A stretch of 64,000 nt of DNA, from the NCBI RefSeq assembly GCF_047308265.1, contig NZ_JBKQWY010000002.1:310001-374000 (forward strand), written 5' to 3'. Below the pieces are notes generated by a model that made no database searches, had not been told where the DNA came from, and saw only the letters and a list, made by a program, of their open reading frames with translations. The position numbers and the translations under genes were made by a program. This DNA comes from Maricaulis sp047308265 (lineage in GTDB: Bacteria; Pseudomonadota; Alphaproteobacteria; Caulobacterales; Maricaulaceae). This document shows, piece by piece, positions 23,870 through 32,662 of this stretch. Numbering within the stretch: position 1 is the stretch's first letter; every line of letters starts with the position of its first letter.

Positions 23870-24658
23870 TCAAAGATCAAACACGCCCAGAACCGGGACA
23901 TGGTCCGAGGCTTTCTGTTCGCCGCGAGTTTTGCGGTGAATTTCGACGCTTTTGAGGCGATCCGCGGCCTGGGGCGAAAGAAGTAGGTGGTCGATGCGGA
24001 TTCCATGGCCCTTCTGCCAGGCCCCGGCCTGGTAGTCATAGAAGCTGTATTGATGACCGCGTCCGTCCACCTGTTCAAAAGCCTCGGTCAGACCGAGCCA
24101 TTTCAGCGCATTGAATGCGGCGCGGCTGTCGGGGCGGGCCAGAGCATCGTCTGCCCAGACGGCGGGATCCCAGCAATCGCTGTCGCGCGGGATGATATTA
24201 TAGTCGCCGGCAAGGATCAGGGGTTCTTCCAGAGCGAGCAGGCCCTGGGCATGAGCGTGCAGGCGTTTCATCCAGGCAAGCTTGTAATCATATTTGGGTC
24301 CCGGAGCGGGATTGCCATTGGGCAGATAGATGGAGGCGATCCGGACCGGGCCGCTCTCGGCACTGATCACGGCTTCCAGATAGCGGGCCTGTTCATCCGT
24401 CTCGTCGCCGGGCAGGCGCGGCGTGCACTCCTCGATCGGAAACCGCGAAAGTATGGCGACACCATTGTAGGATTTCTGGCCATGGGTCTCGACATTATAG
24501 CCCAGGTCCTCGATCTCCAGCCGGGGAAAGCCCTCATCGACCGTCTTGATCTCCTGCAGGCACACAATGTCGGGACGCGCTTCGCGCAACCAGTCCAGAA
24601 TATTGGGAAGGCGGGCCTTGATGGAGTTCACATTCCAGGTTGCCAGCGAAAGTGTCAT
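23870..24658 (-). CDS. xthA: Exodeoxyribonuclease III
   Basis: 262 aa, standard length. It is an AP endonuclease and 3'-5' exonuclease for base-excision repair in the cytoplasm. The exonuclease-endonuclease-phosphatase fold shows ATWNVNSIKARLPNILDWL, the metal-binding Glu in CLQEIKT, GDYNIIP, RIDHLLLS and the terminal ASDHVPVLG. The gene is divergent from the lipoprotein gene at 24760. Confidence 0.93.
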   Translation of the reverse strand: MTLSLATWNVNSIKARLPNILDWLREARPDIVCLQEIKTVDEGFPRLEIEDLGYNVETHGQKSYNGVAILSRFPIEECTPRLPGDETDEQARYLEAVISAESGPVRIASIYLPNGNPAPGPKYDYKLAWMKRLHAHAQGLLALEEPLILAGDYNIIPRDSDCWDPAVWADDALARPDSRAAFNALKWLGLTEAFEQVDGRGHQYSFYDYQAGAWQKGHGIRIDHLLLSPQAADRLKSVEIHRKTRGEQKASDHVPVLGVFDL

Positions 24659-24759
24659 GTCAGCCCTCGATCCCTACCGTAAGTTGAGTTATTCGACAGA
24701 CAGGTTATGACGTTTCGGCCGGTGCGATAACCGGTGAACGCAGAGATCGGGGGATGATC

Positions 24760-25371
24760 ATGATGTTTCGCGCAAACTGGATTTTGGCGGGTATGGCCGC
24801 AGCGGCTCTGGGCGGCTGTGCAAGCCTGCCTGGCTTGGCCACACCGGCTCAGGATGATGTGGTGGAGTCGGCCGTACCCGTTGTCGAGACCGCCCCGCTC
24901 CGTCCCGAACTGGCGCCGCTGACCTTTCTGACCGGCAATTGCTGGAAGGGCACATTCCCCGATGGCGTGCTGATTGACGTGCACTGTTATGAGGTGGCCT
25001 ATGATGGTGCGTTTGTGCGTGAAGTGCATGCCGTTCCCGGCGAGACCGGCATTTATCGCGGTGAAACCCTGTATCACTGGGATCCGGAAAGCGAGATGAT
25101 CCATTATCGCTATTACACCAATACCGGCGGCGTGAGCGATGGCACGGCGGGTATGGATGGCGATGCGCTGCGCTTTCCCGACGAGATCCACCGATATGCT
25201 GACGGACGTGTCCAGATCTTCTCCTCCCAGCTTGAGCGTCTGGGTGAGGATTCCTATCGTGTCGTGTCCAATGACGTGACCGATGGTGCCAATCCGGTCG
25301 AGGTCTATTCCATGGTGTATGAGCGCATTACCCGCGATGAGGCCTTTGCGCTCATTGAAGGCGGGCTCTGA
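24760..25371 (+). CDS. Putative lipoprotein of unknown function
   Basis: 203 aa from the ATG at 24760, six bases beyond the GGGGG; ATGs at 24754 and 24763 are alternatives. The signal ends in the lipobox ALGGC, so the protein is probably lipid-anchored. The mature domain (LTFLTGNCWKGTFPDGVLIDVHCYE ... GETLYHWDPESEMIHYRYYTNTGG) looks like a small beta-barrel of the DUF1579/THAP4 heme-binding-like type seen in many exported proteins. The ligand is unknown. It converges on the nitroreductase gene with only six bases between stops. Confidence 0.65.
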   Translation: MMFRANWILAGMAAAALGGCASLPGLATPAQDDVVESAVPVVETAPLRPELAPLTFLTGNCWKGTFPDGVLIDVHCYEVAYDGAFVREVHAVPGETGIYRGETLYHWDPESEMIHYRYYTNTGGVSDGTAGMDGDALRFPDEIHRYADGRVQIFSSQLERLGEDSYRVVSNDVTDGANPVEVYSMVYERITRDEAFALIEGGL

Positions 25372-25377
25372 AACCGG

Positions 25378-26064
25378 TCAGAACCCGTCGAACACGGCAA
25401 TCTCATCCAGGCCGGCCCGAGAGGTGCGGGCCTGGTTGACGTCGGCGTTCAGGTCCGCATGTCCCAGAGCAATGCCGCAGAACAAGGTATGATCCTCCGG
25501 CATGCCGATCGCGGTTTTCACCGTGCGCGGATAGATGGACCAGGCTTCCTGGGCGCATGTGCCGAGCCCGGCCTCGGTTGCGGCGAGCAGGAAGGTTTGG
25601 ATGAACATGCCCAGATCCGACCACTGCCCTGGTTCCATGTCCTTGTGCAGACCAATAAACAGACCGACAGGCGCATTCCAGAACTGGAAATTGCCCGCGA
25701 CATGGACTAGCCGTCCCATCTTGTCCTCGCGCGCGATACCGGCAGCGGCATAGACCGTCTCGCCACATTCATAACGTCGTGTGCGCCAGGGTTCGGCCAG
25801 GGGTTTGGGATAGATGCGGTATTCGGGATCGGGCTCGCCCAGCGGATGCTCCTGCTGCACGGCCTGGACGGCATCGATCACGGCCTGACGCGCAGTTCCC
25901 GATACGACATGCACACGCCAGGGCTGGAGATTGCCGCCCGACGGGGCCTGCCGGGCCAGGTTGAGCAGGTCCTCGACCGTTTTTTGTGAGACCGGTGTAT
26001 CGCGAAAGGCCCGCGTTGAAATACGCGCCTCCAGCAGGGCTGCAAGGCCGGACATGGCAGACAT
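25378..26064 (-). CDS. Nitroreductase-family flavoprotein
   Basis: 228 aa from the ATG at 26064, seven bases after GGGGAG; a GTG two codons upstream is too close to that site. FMN-binding features are RISTRAFRDTPVS, ARQAPSGGNLQPWRVHVVS and the C-terminal GMPEDHTLFCGIALGHAD. Enzymes of this family use NAD(P)H to reduce nitro compounds, quinones or enones, and the natural substrate here is unknown. Confidence 0.82.
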   Translation of the reverse strand: MSAMSGLAALLEARISTRAFRDTPVSQKTVEDLLNLARQAPSGGNLQPWRVHVVSGTARQAVIDAVQAVQQEHPLGEPDPEYRIYPKPLAEPWRTRRYECGETVYAAAGIAREDKMGRLVHVAGNFQFWNAPVGLFIGLHKDMEPGQWSDLGMFIQTFLLAATEAGLGTCAQEAWSIYPRTVKTAIGMPEDHTLFCGIALGHADLNADVNQARTSRAGLDEIAVFDGF

Positions 26065-26142
26065 GAACACTCTCCCCGTGTTGTTTGGGGAAAGACTAGT
26101 CTGCCTGCCATCAAGGTCCAGCCTCCAGGCGCCCTGGAGTCT

Positions 26143-26502
26143 TTAATTGCTTTGGAACAGGATGGTCTGAAAACCGCCGAACATCAGGCGCTGGCCATCA
26201 AAGGGCATGGCCTCCATGCCCATATTGGCTTCCATATCCGCATGAAGGGCGGGCATGGCGGCATCCCGGGCCTCGCGTGACGGCCATTCAACCCAGGAAA
26301 AGACGACGACTTCGCCCTCTTCCAGACGTACTGCCTTGGGGAAGGAGGTGACGTTACCATCGGGCACATCTTCTCCCCAGCATTCGCGCACAGACAGGGC
26401 GCCATGTTTGAGAAACAGGTCGGCGGCCGTGCGGGCGGTTTTCAGATAGGCGTCCTTGTTCGCCGCAGGGACCGCCGCGAGATATCCATCCACAAAAGTC
26501 AT
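26143..26502 (-). CDS. DUF1428 family protein
   Basis: 119 aa from the ATG at 26502 behind GGGAGGAG. The sequence MTFVDGYLAAVPAANKDAYLKTA, GALSVRECWGEDVPDG and EGEVVVFSWVEWPSREARDAAM is the complete DUF1428 pattern, a small ferredoxin-like alpha/beta barrel related to the YbaA type. Function is unknown. It lies between the nitroreductase and erpA genes on the same strand. Confidence 0.82.
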   Translation of the reverse strand: MTFVDGYLAAVPAANKDAYLKTARTAADLFLKHGALSVRECWGEDVPDGNVTSFPKAVRLEEGEVVVFSWVEWPSREARDAAMPALHADMEANMGMEAMPFDGQRLMFGGFQTILFQSN

Positions 26503-26539
26503 GTCACTCCTCCCGAAATCGCGGAGGCCATAACACGGA

Positions 26540-26869
26540 TCAGATGGAAAAGCTTGTGCCACAGCCGCAGGCTGCGGTCGCATTCGGGTTCTTGATCTGG
26601 AAAGAGGCGCCGATCAGCTCATCGACATAATCGATCTCGGACCCGTCCAGGAAGGGGAGGGAGGCCTCGTCGATCACCACGGTTGCGCCATCACGTTCGA
26701 TGATCTGGTCATCGGACTGGGCTGCCGTGTCCAGGTCGAAGGTATAGGAGAAACCGGAGCAGCCACCGCCCACAACGCCAATGCGCAGCACACTTGCCCC
26801 GTCCTGGGCGGACATGATCGTATTGATCTGCCGTGCGGCGGAGGCGGACAGGGTCACATTAGAAGTCAT
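26540..26869 (-). CDS. erpA: Iron-sulfur cluster insertion protein (A-type carrier)
   Basis: 109 aa. The three cluster ligands are in GGGCSGFSYTF and the C-terminal AACGCGTSF. A-type carriers pass [4Fe-4S] clusters to apo-enzymes. The ErpA assignment, rather than IscA or SufA, rests on its stand-alone position next to dgt, the usual alphaproteobacterial place. It is divergent from dgt. Confidence 0.88.
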   Translation of the reverse strand: MTSNVTLSASAARQINTIMSAQDGASVLRIGVVGGGCSGFSYTFDLDTAAQSDDQIIERDGATVVIDEASLPFLDGSEIDYVDELIGASFQIKNPNATAACGCGTSFSI

Positions 26870-26968
26870 GATGTTAGACCAATTCTGCTTGCAATCATGC
26901 GGGGCGTTCGTTTACTGCCCCGAAGACTATATGGACCCGACCGGGCTTTGAAGAAAGGGTCAACCCAC

Positions 26969-28159
26969 ATGACGATTGCTGCGACGGACAGGGCCCGTGC
27001 CTCCTATGCCTGTCATCCCTCGCGTTCGCGGGGACGGTTTTACCCCCAGCCCGACAGCGCCATGCGCAATGCCTTCCAGCGCGATCGCGACCGGATTATC
27101 CATTCCGCCGCCTTTCGTCGTCTGAAGGAAAAGACCCAGGTCTTTGTGGCGCACGAAGGGGATCAATACCGCACACGGCTGACCCATTCGCTGGAAGTCG
27201 CGCAGATTGCCCGCACCCTGGCGCGCGCGCTGGGCGCGGACGAGGACCTCGCGGAAGCCTTGGCGCTGGCGCATGATCTGGGCCATCCGCCCTTTGGTCA
27301 TGAAGGCGAACGCGTGCTGGCCGAACGTATGAAAGGCTTTGGCGGTTTCGACCATAATGCCCAGACCCTGCGTGTCGTGACCAAGCTGGAAGTGCGCTAT
27401 CCCGAGTTTGAAGGTCTCAACCTGACCTGGGAGACGCTCGAAGGCGTGGTCAAGCACAATGGCCCCTTGCTCCGGCCGGGACAGTCGCCGGACGAGCTGG
27501 CATGGGCGTTCACAGCCTATCCCGGATGGGAGGAGCTGGAAGTGGCCACTCATGCCGGTCTGGAAGCCCAGATCGCGGCGATTTCTGATGATATCGCCTA
27601 TAATAATCACGATATTGATGACGGGCTTCGCGCCGGCTTGCTCGAGCTGGACGCCCTGATGGAATTGCCGCTCCTGGGCGATATTTTCCGGGGTGTTCAG
27701 AAGAAGTGGCCGGACATCGACCGTAATGTTCTCATCCATGAAGCCGTGCGTGAACTCATCGGCGAAATGGTCGGGGATGTGCTCAGCGAATCTGTACGTC
27801 GTCTGACGCAGAGCGCGCCGGGCTCAGACCAGGAGGTGCGCCTTCTGGAGGCTCCGGTGGTCGCATTTTCCGAGGAGATGGTCGGTATTCTGGCCGCCCT
27901 TCGGCGCCATCTCTTTGCCCACATGTACAGGCACTATAAGGTCAATCGCATGATGAGCCAGGCCGGCCGTGTGATGCGGGACCTGTTCGACCTGTTCCTC
28001 AATGATCCCGGTATTTTGCCTGATGAGGTGCGTCGGCAGACGGATGGCGCGGGAAGCGCGACGACGGCGCGGGTGGTCTGCGACCATATTGCGGGCATGA
28101 CGGACCGTTTTGCTGTTGAGGAACATCGCCGTCTGTTTACCGTCCAGGGATATTTTTAG
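26969..28159 (+). CDS. dgt: dGTPase-like dNTP triphosphohydrolase
   Basis: 396 aa from the ATG at 26969. HD-domain metal ligands are visible: RTRLTHSLEVAQ, ALAHDLGHPPFGHEGE and the later DDIAYNNHDIDDG. The enzyme removes triphosphate from dGTP or other dNTPs and tunes nucleotide pools. It begins the conserved block; in relatives argS usually follows, but here the SPOR gene does. Confidence 0.9.
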   Translation: MTIAATDRARASYACHPSRSRGRFYPQPDSAMRNAFQRDRDRIIHSAAFRRLKEKTQVFVAHEGDQYRTRLTHSLEVAQIARTLARALGADEDLAEALALAHDLGHPPFGHEGERVLAERMKGFGGFDHNAQTLRVVTKLEVRYPEFEGLNLTWETLEGVVKHNGPLLRPGQSPDELAWAFTAYPGWEELEVATHAGLEAQIAAISDDIAYNNHDIDDGLRAGLLELDALMELPLLGDIFRGVQKKWPDIDRNVLIHEAVRELIGEMVGDVLSESVRRLTQSAPGSDQEVRLLEAPVVAFSEEMVGILAALRRHLFAHMYRHYKVNRMMSQAGRVMRDLFDLFLNDPGILPDEVRRQTDGAGSATTARVVCDHIAGMTDRFAVEEHRRLFTVQGYF

Positions 28160-28253
28160 TGCTTGGCTGTGTGTCGGGCTGAGTCTGGCCATAATGACCA
28201 TCCAGTCTCGACGTGATTCGCGTGGGGGCTCAGAGTGATTGAACGGATTGAGA

Positions 28254-29195
28254 ATGACTGATCGCGACGAGGACCGCCTGGGCGCCTATGCGCCACCGGC
28301 CGACGAGTTCGACACTTTTGATGCGCGCGGGGAGGATGCCCGGCGCGGACCGCTCCTTCTGACCGCCGCAGCTGCCGTCTTTGTACTGTTCATCGGCGTG
28401 GTCTGGTCGGCCTATCATCAGGGTGTGCGTGAGGGTGGGCGCAATCAGCCGCCACGTATCAGCGAATCCGGTGAGCCGTTTCGTATCCGTCCGGAAGACC
28501 CGGGCGGGGAAGAAACCCGGGACGCTGGTCTGGATGTCTATAATCGCCTGACCGGTGAAGAGGATACTGGCGAAAATGCGCAGCCGCGTCCGGCGCCGGA
28601 AGAACCGCTGGATGATGTCACGCCGTCTATTCGTGTGGAAAGTGATGACGCGCCACAAGGTGAAGGCACTGTGCGCGATGCCGATACCATCCCCGATGTA
28701 CAACCGCGCCAGGCGCCGCCGCGCCCGCAACGTGAGCCGGATCCGGAGCCCCAGACTCCTGCAAACACTCCGGCAAACACTCCGGCAAACACTCCCGCGG
28801 AACCCCCGGCAGATACGCCGACCGAAACGCCTGACACGTCGAGCAGGCCCACCTCAACCCCGCCCAGTTCTGCACCGGCGGAGCGTCCCGAACCGCAGGC
28901 CGAGCAACCCGACCCGGTTCCGTTCCGGCCGATAGCAACAGCCAATGGCAATTGGGTGGTCCAGATCGCCAGCTTCCGCACTGAAGCCGATGCAGAGGCC
29001 GCCTGGCTGGCGTTTCGCACCCGCTATTCGGATATAGCCTCAGGCCTCGCACCGGATGTGGCTAGTGTCGAGATCGAGGGGCGTGGCACCTATCACCGTC
29101 TGCGAATTGCGGCATTTGGCAGTCGGGAAGACGCAGCAGCGTTTTGCTCCACGCTTCAATCGCGCGGCCAGGATTGTCTGGTGGCCAGCCGATGA
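28254..29195 (+). CDS. SPOR-domain membrane protein
   Basis: 313 aa from the ATG at 28254. A cytoplasmic N-terminus is followed by one membrane helix (GPLLLTAAAAVFVLFIGVVW), a long periplasmic Pro/Glu/Thr-rich linker (about residues 60-230) and a C-terminal SPOR domain (NWVVQIASFRTEADAEAAWLAF ... YHRLRIAAFGSREDAAAFC). SPOR domains bind denuded glycans at division sites. The linker includes a 12-bp DNA repeat coding for TPAN. The stop overlaps the nagZ ATG, so the two are coupled. Confidence 0.88.
   Translation: MTDRDEDRLGAYAPPADEFDTFDARGEDARRGPLLLTAAAAVFVLFIGVVWSAYHQGVREGGRNQPPRISESGEPFRIRPEDPGGEETRDAGLDVYNRLTGEEDTGENAQPRPAPEEPLDDVTPSIRVESDDAPQGEGTVRDADTIPDVQPRQAPPRPQREPDPEPQTPANTPANTPANTPAEPPADTPTETPDTSSRPTSTPPSSAPAERPEPQAEQPDPVPFRPIATANGNWVVQIASFRTEADAEAAWLAFRTRYSDIASGLAPDVASVEIEGRGTYHRLRIAAFGSREDAAAFCSTLQSRGQDCLVASR
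28755..28790 (+). repeat. 12-bp in-frame tandem repeat inside the SPOR gene
   Basis: ACTCCTGCAAAC, then two perfect ACTCCGGCAAAC units (28767-28790) and a decayed fourth, encode TPANTPANTPAN in the disordered linker. Copy-number changes would alter linker length without a frameshift. Confidence 0.85.
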
Positions 29196-30211
29196 GTGTC
29201 TCTGCTGCGATTTACGGCCTTCAAGGCCTGACCCTGACGGCCGACGAGAAGGCTTTTTTTCGCGACAGTGATCCGTGGGCCTTTATCCTGTTTGCCCGCA
29301 ATATCGAGAGTCCCCGGCAGGTTTCCCGCCTGACCATGGGCCTGCGTGATCATCTGGGACGCGATGTTCCGGTCTTTATTGATCAGGAAGGCGGGCGGGT
29401 GCGCCGCCTGCGACCGCCTCACTGGCGCGATGTGCCGGCGGCACAAGCCTTCGCGGATCTTTATCCGGATGCGCCCGAACAGGCCATCGAGGCCGTCTGG
29501 CTCAATCACCGGCTGATGGCGCATGAATTGCGGGCTGTCGGCGTGGATGTCGATTGTGCGCCGGTTCTTGATCTGCGCATTGAGGGCGCCGATGCCATTA
29601 TTGGTGATAGGGCCTTTGGCCGCACTGTTGAGCCTGTTATCGCCCTGGGGCGTGCGGCGATGGACGGATTGAGTGCGGGCGGTGTGGCCCCGGTGATCAA
29701 GCATATCCCCGGTCATGGACGGGCTGATGCTGATAGTCATCTGGCTCTGCCGCGTGTGGATGAGCCGCTCGACGTGTTGCGGGAGACAGATTTTGCCCCG
29801 TTCAAGGCGCTCCACGACGCGCCCATGGCGATGACGGCTCATGTGCTCTACAGCGCGATTGACCCTGATCAGCCTGCGACGATCTCGGCGACCGTGATCG
29901 GCGATATCATTCGCTCAGAGATGGGATTTGAGGGGCTCTTGATGGGCGATGACCTGTCCATGCATGCGCTGGAGGGCGGGCTGGGCGAACGCGGCGAGCG
30001 GGCCCTGGCGGCGGGATGCGATATCCTCCTGCACTGCAATGGCGATATGGCCGAGATGATCAGTGTCGCCACATCTGCTCCGGCCTTGTCCGGTCGCGCC
30101 CTGGAGCGCGCCGATGCGGCGGCGGCCGTGCGTGAGGGAATCGAAGATTTTGATCCTGTGGCTGCCGAATCGCGCATCAATGATCTTTTGGGCCTGAACG
30201 CCCGGGCTTGA
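29192..30211 (+). CDS. nagZ: Beta-N-acetylhexosaminidase (peptidoglycan recycling)
   Basis: 339 aa from the ATG at 29192, overlapping the SPOR stop by four bases. Family GH3 features: VFIDQEGGRVRRL, the catalytic His/Asp loop KHIPGHGRADADSHLALP and the nucleophile Asp in LLMGDDLSMHAL. NagZ removes GlcNAc from anhydro-muropeptides in the cytoplasm, so it can also influence AmpR-type beta-lactamase induction. It is transcribed with scpA and scpB downstream. Confidence 0.93.
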   Translation: MSVSAAIYGLQGLTLTADEKAFFRDSDPWAFILFARNIESPRQVSRLTMGLRDHLGRDVPVFIDQEGGRVRRLRPPHWRDVPAAQAFADLYPDAPEQAIEAVWLNHRLMAHELRAVGVDVDCAPVLDLRIEGADAIIGDRAFGRTVEPVIALGRAAMDGLSAGGVAPVIKHIPGHGRADADSHLALPRVDEPLDVLRETDFAPFKALHDAPMAMTAHVLYSAIDPDQPATISATVIGDIIRSEMGFEGLLMGDDLSMHALEGGLGERGERALAAGCDILLHCNGDMAEMISVATSAPALSGRALERADAAAAVREGIEDFDPVAAESRINDLLGLNARA

Positions 30212-30257
30212 GCGTGCGCCAGGCCAGAGCCAGACCCGTGGCAAAGCGAGAGACTGT

Positions 30258-31070
30258 GTGAGCGAGGAGTTTGAAGAAGACGTCCGGTTTGACGCCGCCG
30301 AGGAAGCCGAAGCTGAAGCGCTTGTGGTGGATCTCGACGGGTTTGAAGGACCGCTCCACCTTCTTCTGGCTCTGGCGCGCAAGAAAAAGGTCGATCTCGC
30401 CCGGATTTCCATCCTCGAGCTCGCAGATCAGTATCTGGGCTTCATCGAGGCCGCCCGACGCCAGCGTCTGGACCTGGCTGCCGATTATCTGGTGATGGCC
30501 TCCTGGCTGGCTTTCCTGAAATCGAAACTCCTGCTGCCCAAACCCCCCAAGGTGGACGAGGAGGCCCCGGCCGAGGAAATGGCCGCTGCCCTGGCGTTTC
30601 GTCTGCGCCGGCTTGATGCCATGCGTGCGGCGGGAGAGGCGATTTATGCCCAACCCGTTCTCGACAGGGATATCTTCCTGCGCGGCATGCCGGAAGGCGT
30701 GCGCTCTACCCGGTCCATGGTGTGGGAGGCGGATCTCCACGATCTGCTGTCGGCGTATGCAAAAAGACGTGCACGCAAGGCCGCTTCGGTGTATCGCCCG
30801 CCCGCTGTGAAAGTCTATGCCCTCGACGAGGCGCGCGACCGGCTCGAACGCATCTTACCGCGTCAGTCGGACTGGCAGGATCTGGATGCGTTGATGCCGG
30901 ATCTGACCGCGCTGGGGGAGGATGCGCCGCCCCGGGCTTCCATTCGTGCCAGCTCAACATTGGCGGCGTTGGAGATTGCCAAGGAAGGCGCGGCTGAAAT
31001 ACGACAGCGCGAAGCCTATGCGCCGATTTATGTGCGTGGCCGACAAAGAGATGAACAGGATCCGCAATGA
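30258..31070 (+). CDS. scpA: Segregation and condensation protein A
   Basis: 270 aa from a GTG at 30258. The kleisin N-terminus LDGFEGPLHLLLALARKKKVDLARISILELADQYL and the following helix ADYLVMASWLAFLKSKLLLP are diagnostic. ScpA bridges the SMC ATPase heads and binds ScpB to condense the chromosome. The stop overlaps scpB (ATGA). Confidence 0.92.
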   Translation: MSEEFEEDVRFDAAEEAEAEALVVDLDGFEGPLHLLLALARKKKVDLARISILELADQYLGFIEAARRQRLDLAADYLVMASWLAFLKSKLLLPKPPKVDEEAPAEEMAAALAFRLRRLDAMRAAGEAIYAQPVLDRDIFLRGMPEGVRSTRSMVWEADLHDLLSAYAKRRARKAASVYRPPAVKVYALDEARDRLERILPRQSDWQDLDALMPDLTALGEDAPPRASIRASSTLAALEIAKEGAAEIRQREAYAPIYVRGRQRDEQDPQ

Positions 31071-31897
31071 CGGACGAGACCGATATGCCAGGCGAAGGCC
31101 CTGAGGGAATAGACCAGTCGGCGCAAGCTGCCGACGCGATCACCGAGGCGATCGAAGCCTTGCGTGAACGCTCTGTTCGACAGGGTCCGGCAACGGAGGC
31201 CGAGACGGCTGACAGTCTGGGCGTGCGCCTGGCCGTGAATACCCAGCGCTACCAGTTGCGCATTCTTGAAGCCCTTTTGTTCGCTGCCTCAGAACCCCTG
31301 GACGAGGAAACGCTGACGGGGCGTCTGCCTCTGGAGGCGAATGTTCCTGAATTGCTTGCGGCCCTGCAGGCGGAATACGCCGAACGCGGTGTGCGTCTGG
31401 TTGAGGTGGGTGGACGCTGGCGGTTTGAAACCGCGCCGGATCTCGCGGAGATTCTCAATGAGGTGCGCCAGGAGCCGCGCAAACTGTCCCAGGCAGCCCT
31501 CGAAACCCTGTCCATCATCGCCTATCATCAGCCGGTGACGCGCGCCGAGATCGAGGAGATCCGCGGTGTGGCCGTGTCCAAGGGCACGCTGGACCTGTTG
31601 CTGGAATTGCGTTGGGTGCGCCCGCGCGGGCGTCGGCGTACGCCGGGCCGTCCCGTGACCTATGGAACAACGCCGGGTTTTCTGGAGTATTTTGGCCTCA
31701 GCGGAATCGGCGACCTGCCCGGCATGACCGATCTCAAGGCGGCGGGGCTGTTGGATGCGCGCCTTCCGCCTGGTTTTTCGATCCCTGATCCGGCCCGGGC
31801 CGACGAGTTGGCGGATGAAGATCCGCTGGATGACGAGGATGCACACGCCTTCCATGTGGACTATATGGAAGGTGAGGACGGGGAAGATGACGCCTGA
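31067..31897 (+). CDS. scpB: Segregation and condensation protein B
   Basis: 276 aa. Two winged-helix domains: YQLRILEALLFAASEPLDEETL and LSQAALETLSIIAYHQPVTRAEIEEIRGV, with TYGTTPGFLEYFGLSGIGDLP. It is the partner of ScpA and SMC. An N-terminal extension of about 55 residues and an acidic C-terminal tail make it longer than the common 200-aa form. Four-base overlap with scpA. Confidence 0.92.
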   Translation: MTDETDMPGEGPEGIDQSAQAADAITEAIEALRERSVRQGPATEAETADSLGVRLAVNTQRYQLRILEALLFAASEPLDEETLTGRLPLEANVPELLAALQAEYAERGVRLVEVGGRWRFETAPDLAEILNEVRQEPRKLSQAALETLSIIAYHQPVTRAEIEEIRGVAVSKGTLDLLLELRWVRPRGRRRTPGRPVTYGTTPGFLEYFGLSGIGDLPGMTDLKAAGLLDARLPPGFSIPDPARADELADEDPLDDEDAHAFHVDYMEGEDGEDDA

Positions 31898-32006
31898 GGG
31901 CGTTGTTTCGGCTGGTTCAGATCCGGTCGAGCCCGATTGCTGCGGTGATGGACCTGGCGACGGGCTTGCACTAGACCTGATAGAGACACTTTCGACGGAG
32001 ACGGCA

Positions 32007-32222
32007 ATGGCGCCCGGCATCTGGCAATTCGGACTGGTTATTCTTCTTGTGGTTCTCCTGTTTGGCGGACGCGGCAAGATTTCTTCCATCATGGGTGATT
32101 TCGCCAAAGGCATCACCAGCTTCCGTCGCGGTCTGCGCGATAATGAGGAGACGTCCGAGACCAAGGATGATGCTCCGGGGATCGCTGAAGACAGCCGCGA
32201 CGACACCAAAGCCGGGAGCTGA
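32007..32222 (+). CDS. tatA: Sec-independent translocase subunit TatA
   Basis: 71 aa from the ATG at 32007 behind GGAG. Single N-terminal helix WQFGLVILLVVLLFGGRGKI, then amphipathic helix SSIMGDFAKGITSFRRGL and an acidic tail. TatA forms the pore for folded, twin-arginine proteins such as the amidase at 7252. First gene of tatABC; the 109 bp after scpB holds no other gene. Confidence 0.93.
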   Translation: MAPGIWQFGLVILLVVLLFGGRGKISSIMGDFAKGITSFRRGLRDNEETSETKDDAPGIAEDSRDDTKAGS

Positions 32223-32227
32223 CCGGT

Positions 32228-32662
32228 ATGAGCCCGGGTATCGGCGGGCCCGAACTTCTCGTCGTCCTTATTCTGGCGCTGGTGGTCGTGGGGCCGCAGC
32301 AATTGCCGGTCATGATGCGTCGGGTGGGTCAGTTTCTGGGCCAGATGCGTATGATGGCGCGGGAATTCCAGCGCAATTTCGAGGAAATCGGTCGTGAGAC
32401 CGAGTTGTCGGAGCTGCGCCAGGAGATCGAGGCCCTCAAGAAGGCCAATCCCGTCAATGAAGTGCGCGATGAACTGAACGCGACGGCCCAGGATCTGCAG
32501 TCGGCCCGCCTCAACACGCTACACACCCCGCAACAGGCCCGGCAGGCCGCTGAGGTTGCCGGTGAGGTTGCCGGTGAGGCGAGCGATGATGCTGCGGCTG
32601 ATCTACCCGAGGCTGAACAGGCCGCCAGCGGATTGTCCAGCTCAAAAGAGCCGAATGCATGA
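32228..32662 (+). CDS. tatB: Sec-independent translocase subunit TatB
   Basis: 144 aa, starting five bases after tatA. N-terminal helix GGPELLVVLILALVVVGPQQLP, then long helices (GQMRMMAREFQRNFEEIGRETELSELRQEI) and an Ala/Glu-rich tail with a repeated AGEVAGE. TatB with TatC forms the signal-peptide receptor. The stop overlaps the tatC start. Confidence 0.93.
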   Translation: MSPGIGGPELLVVLILALVVVGPQQLPVMMRRVGQFLGQMRMMAREFQRNFEEIGRETELSELRQEIEALKKANPVNEVRDELNATAQDLQSARLNTLHTPQQARQAAEVAGEVAGEASDDAAADLPEAEQAASGLSSSKEPNA

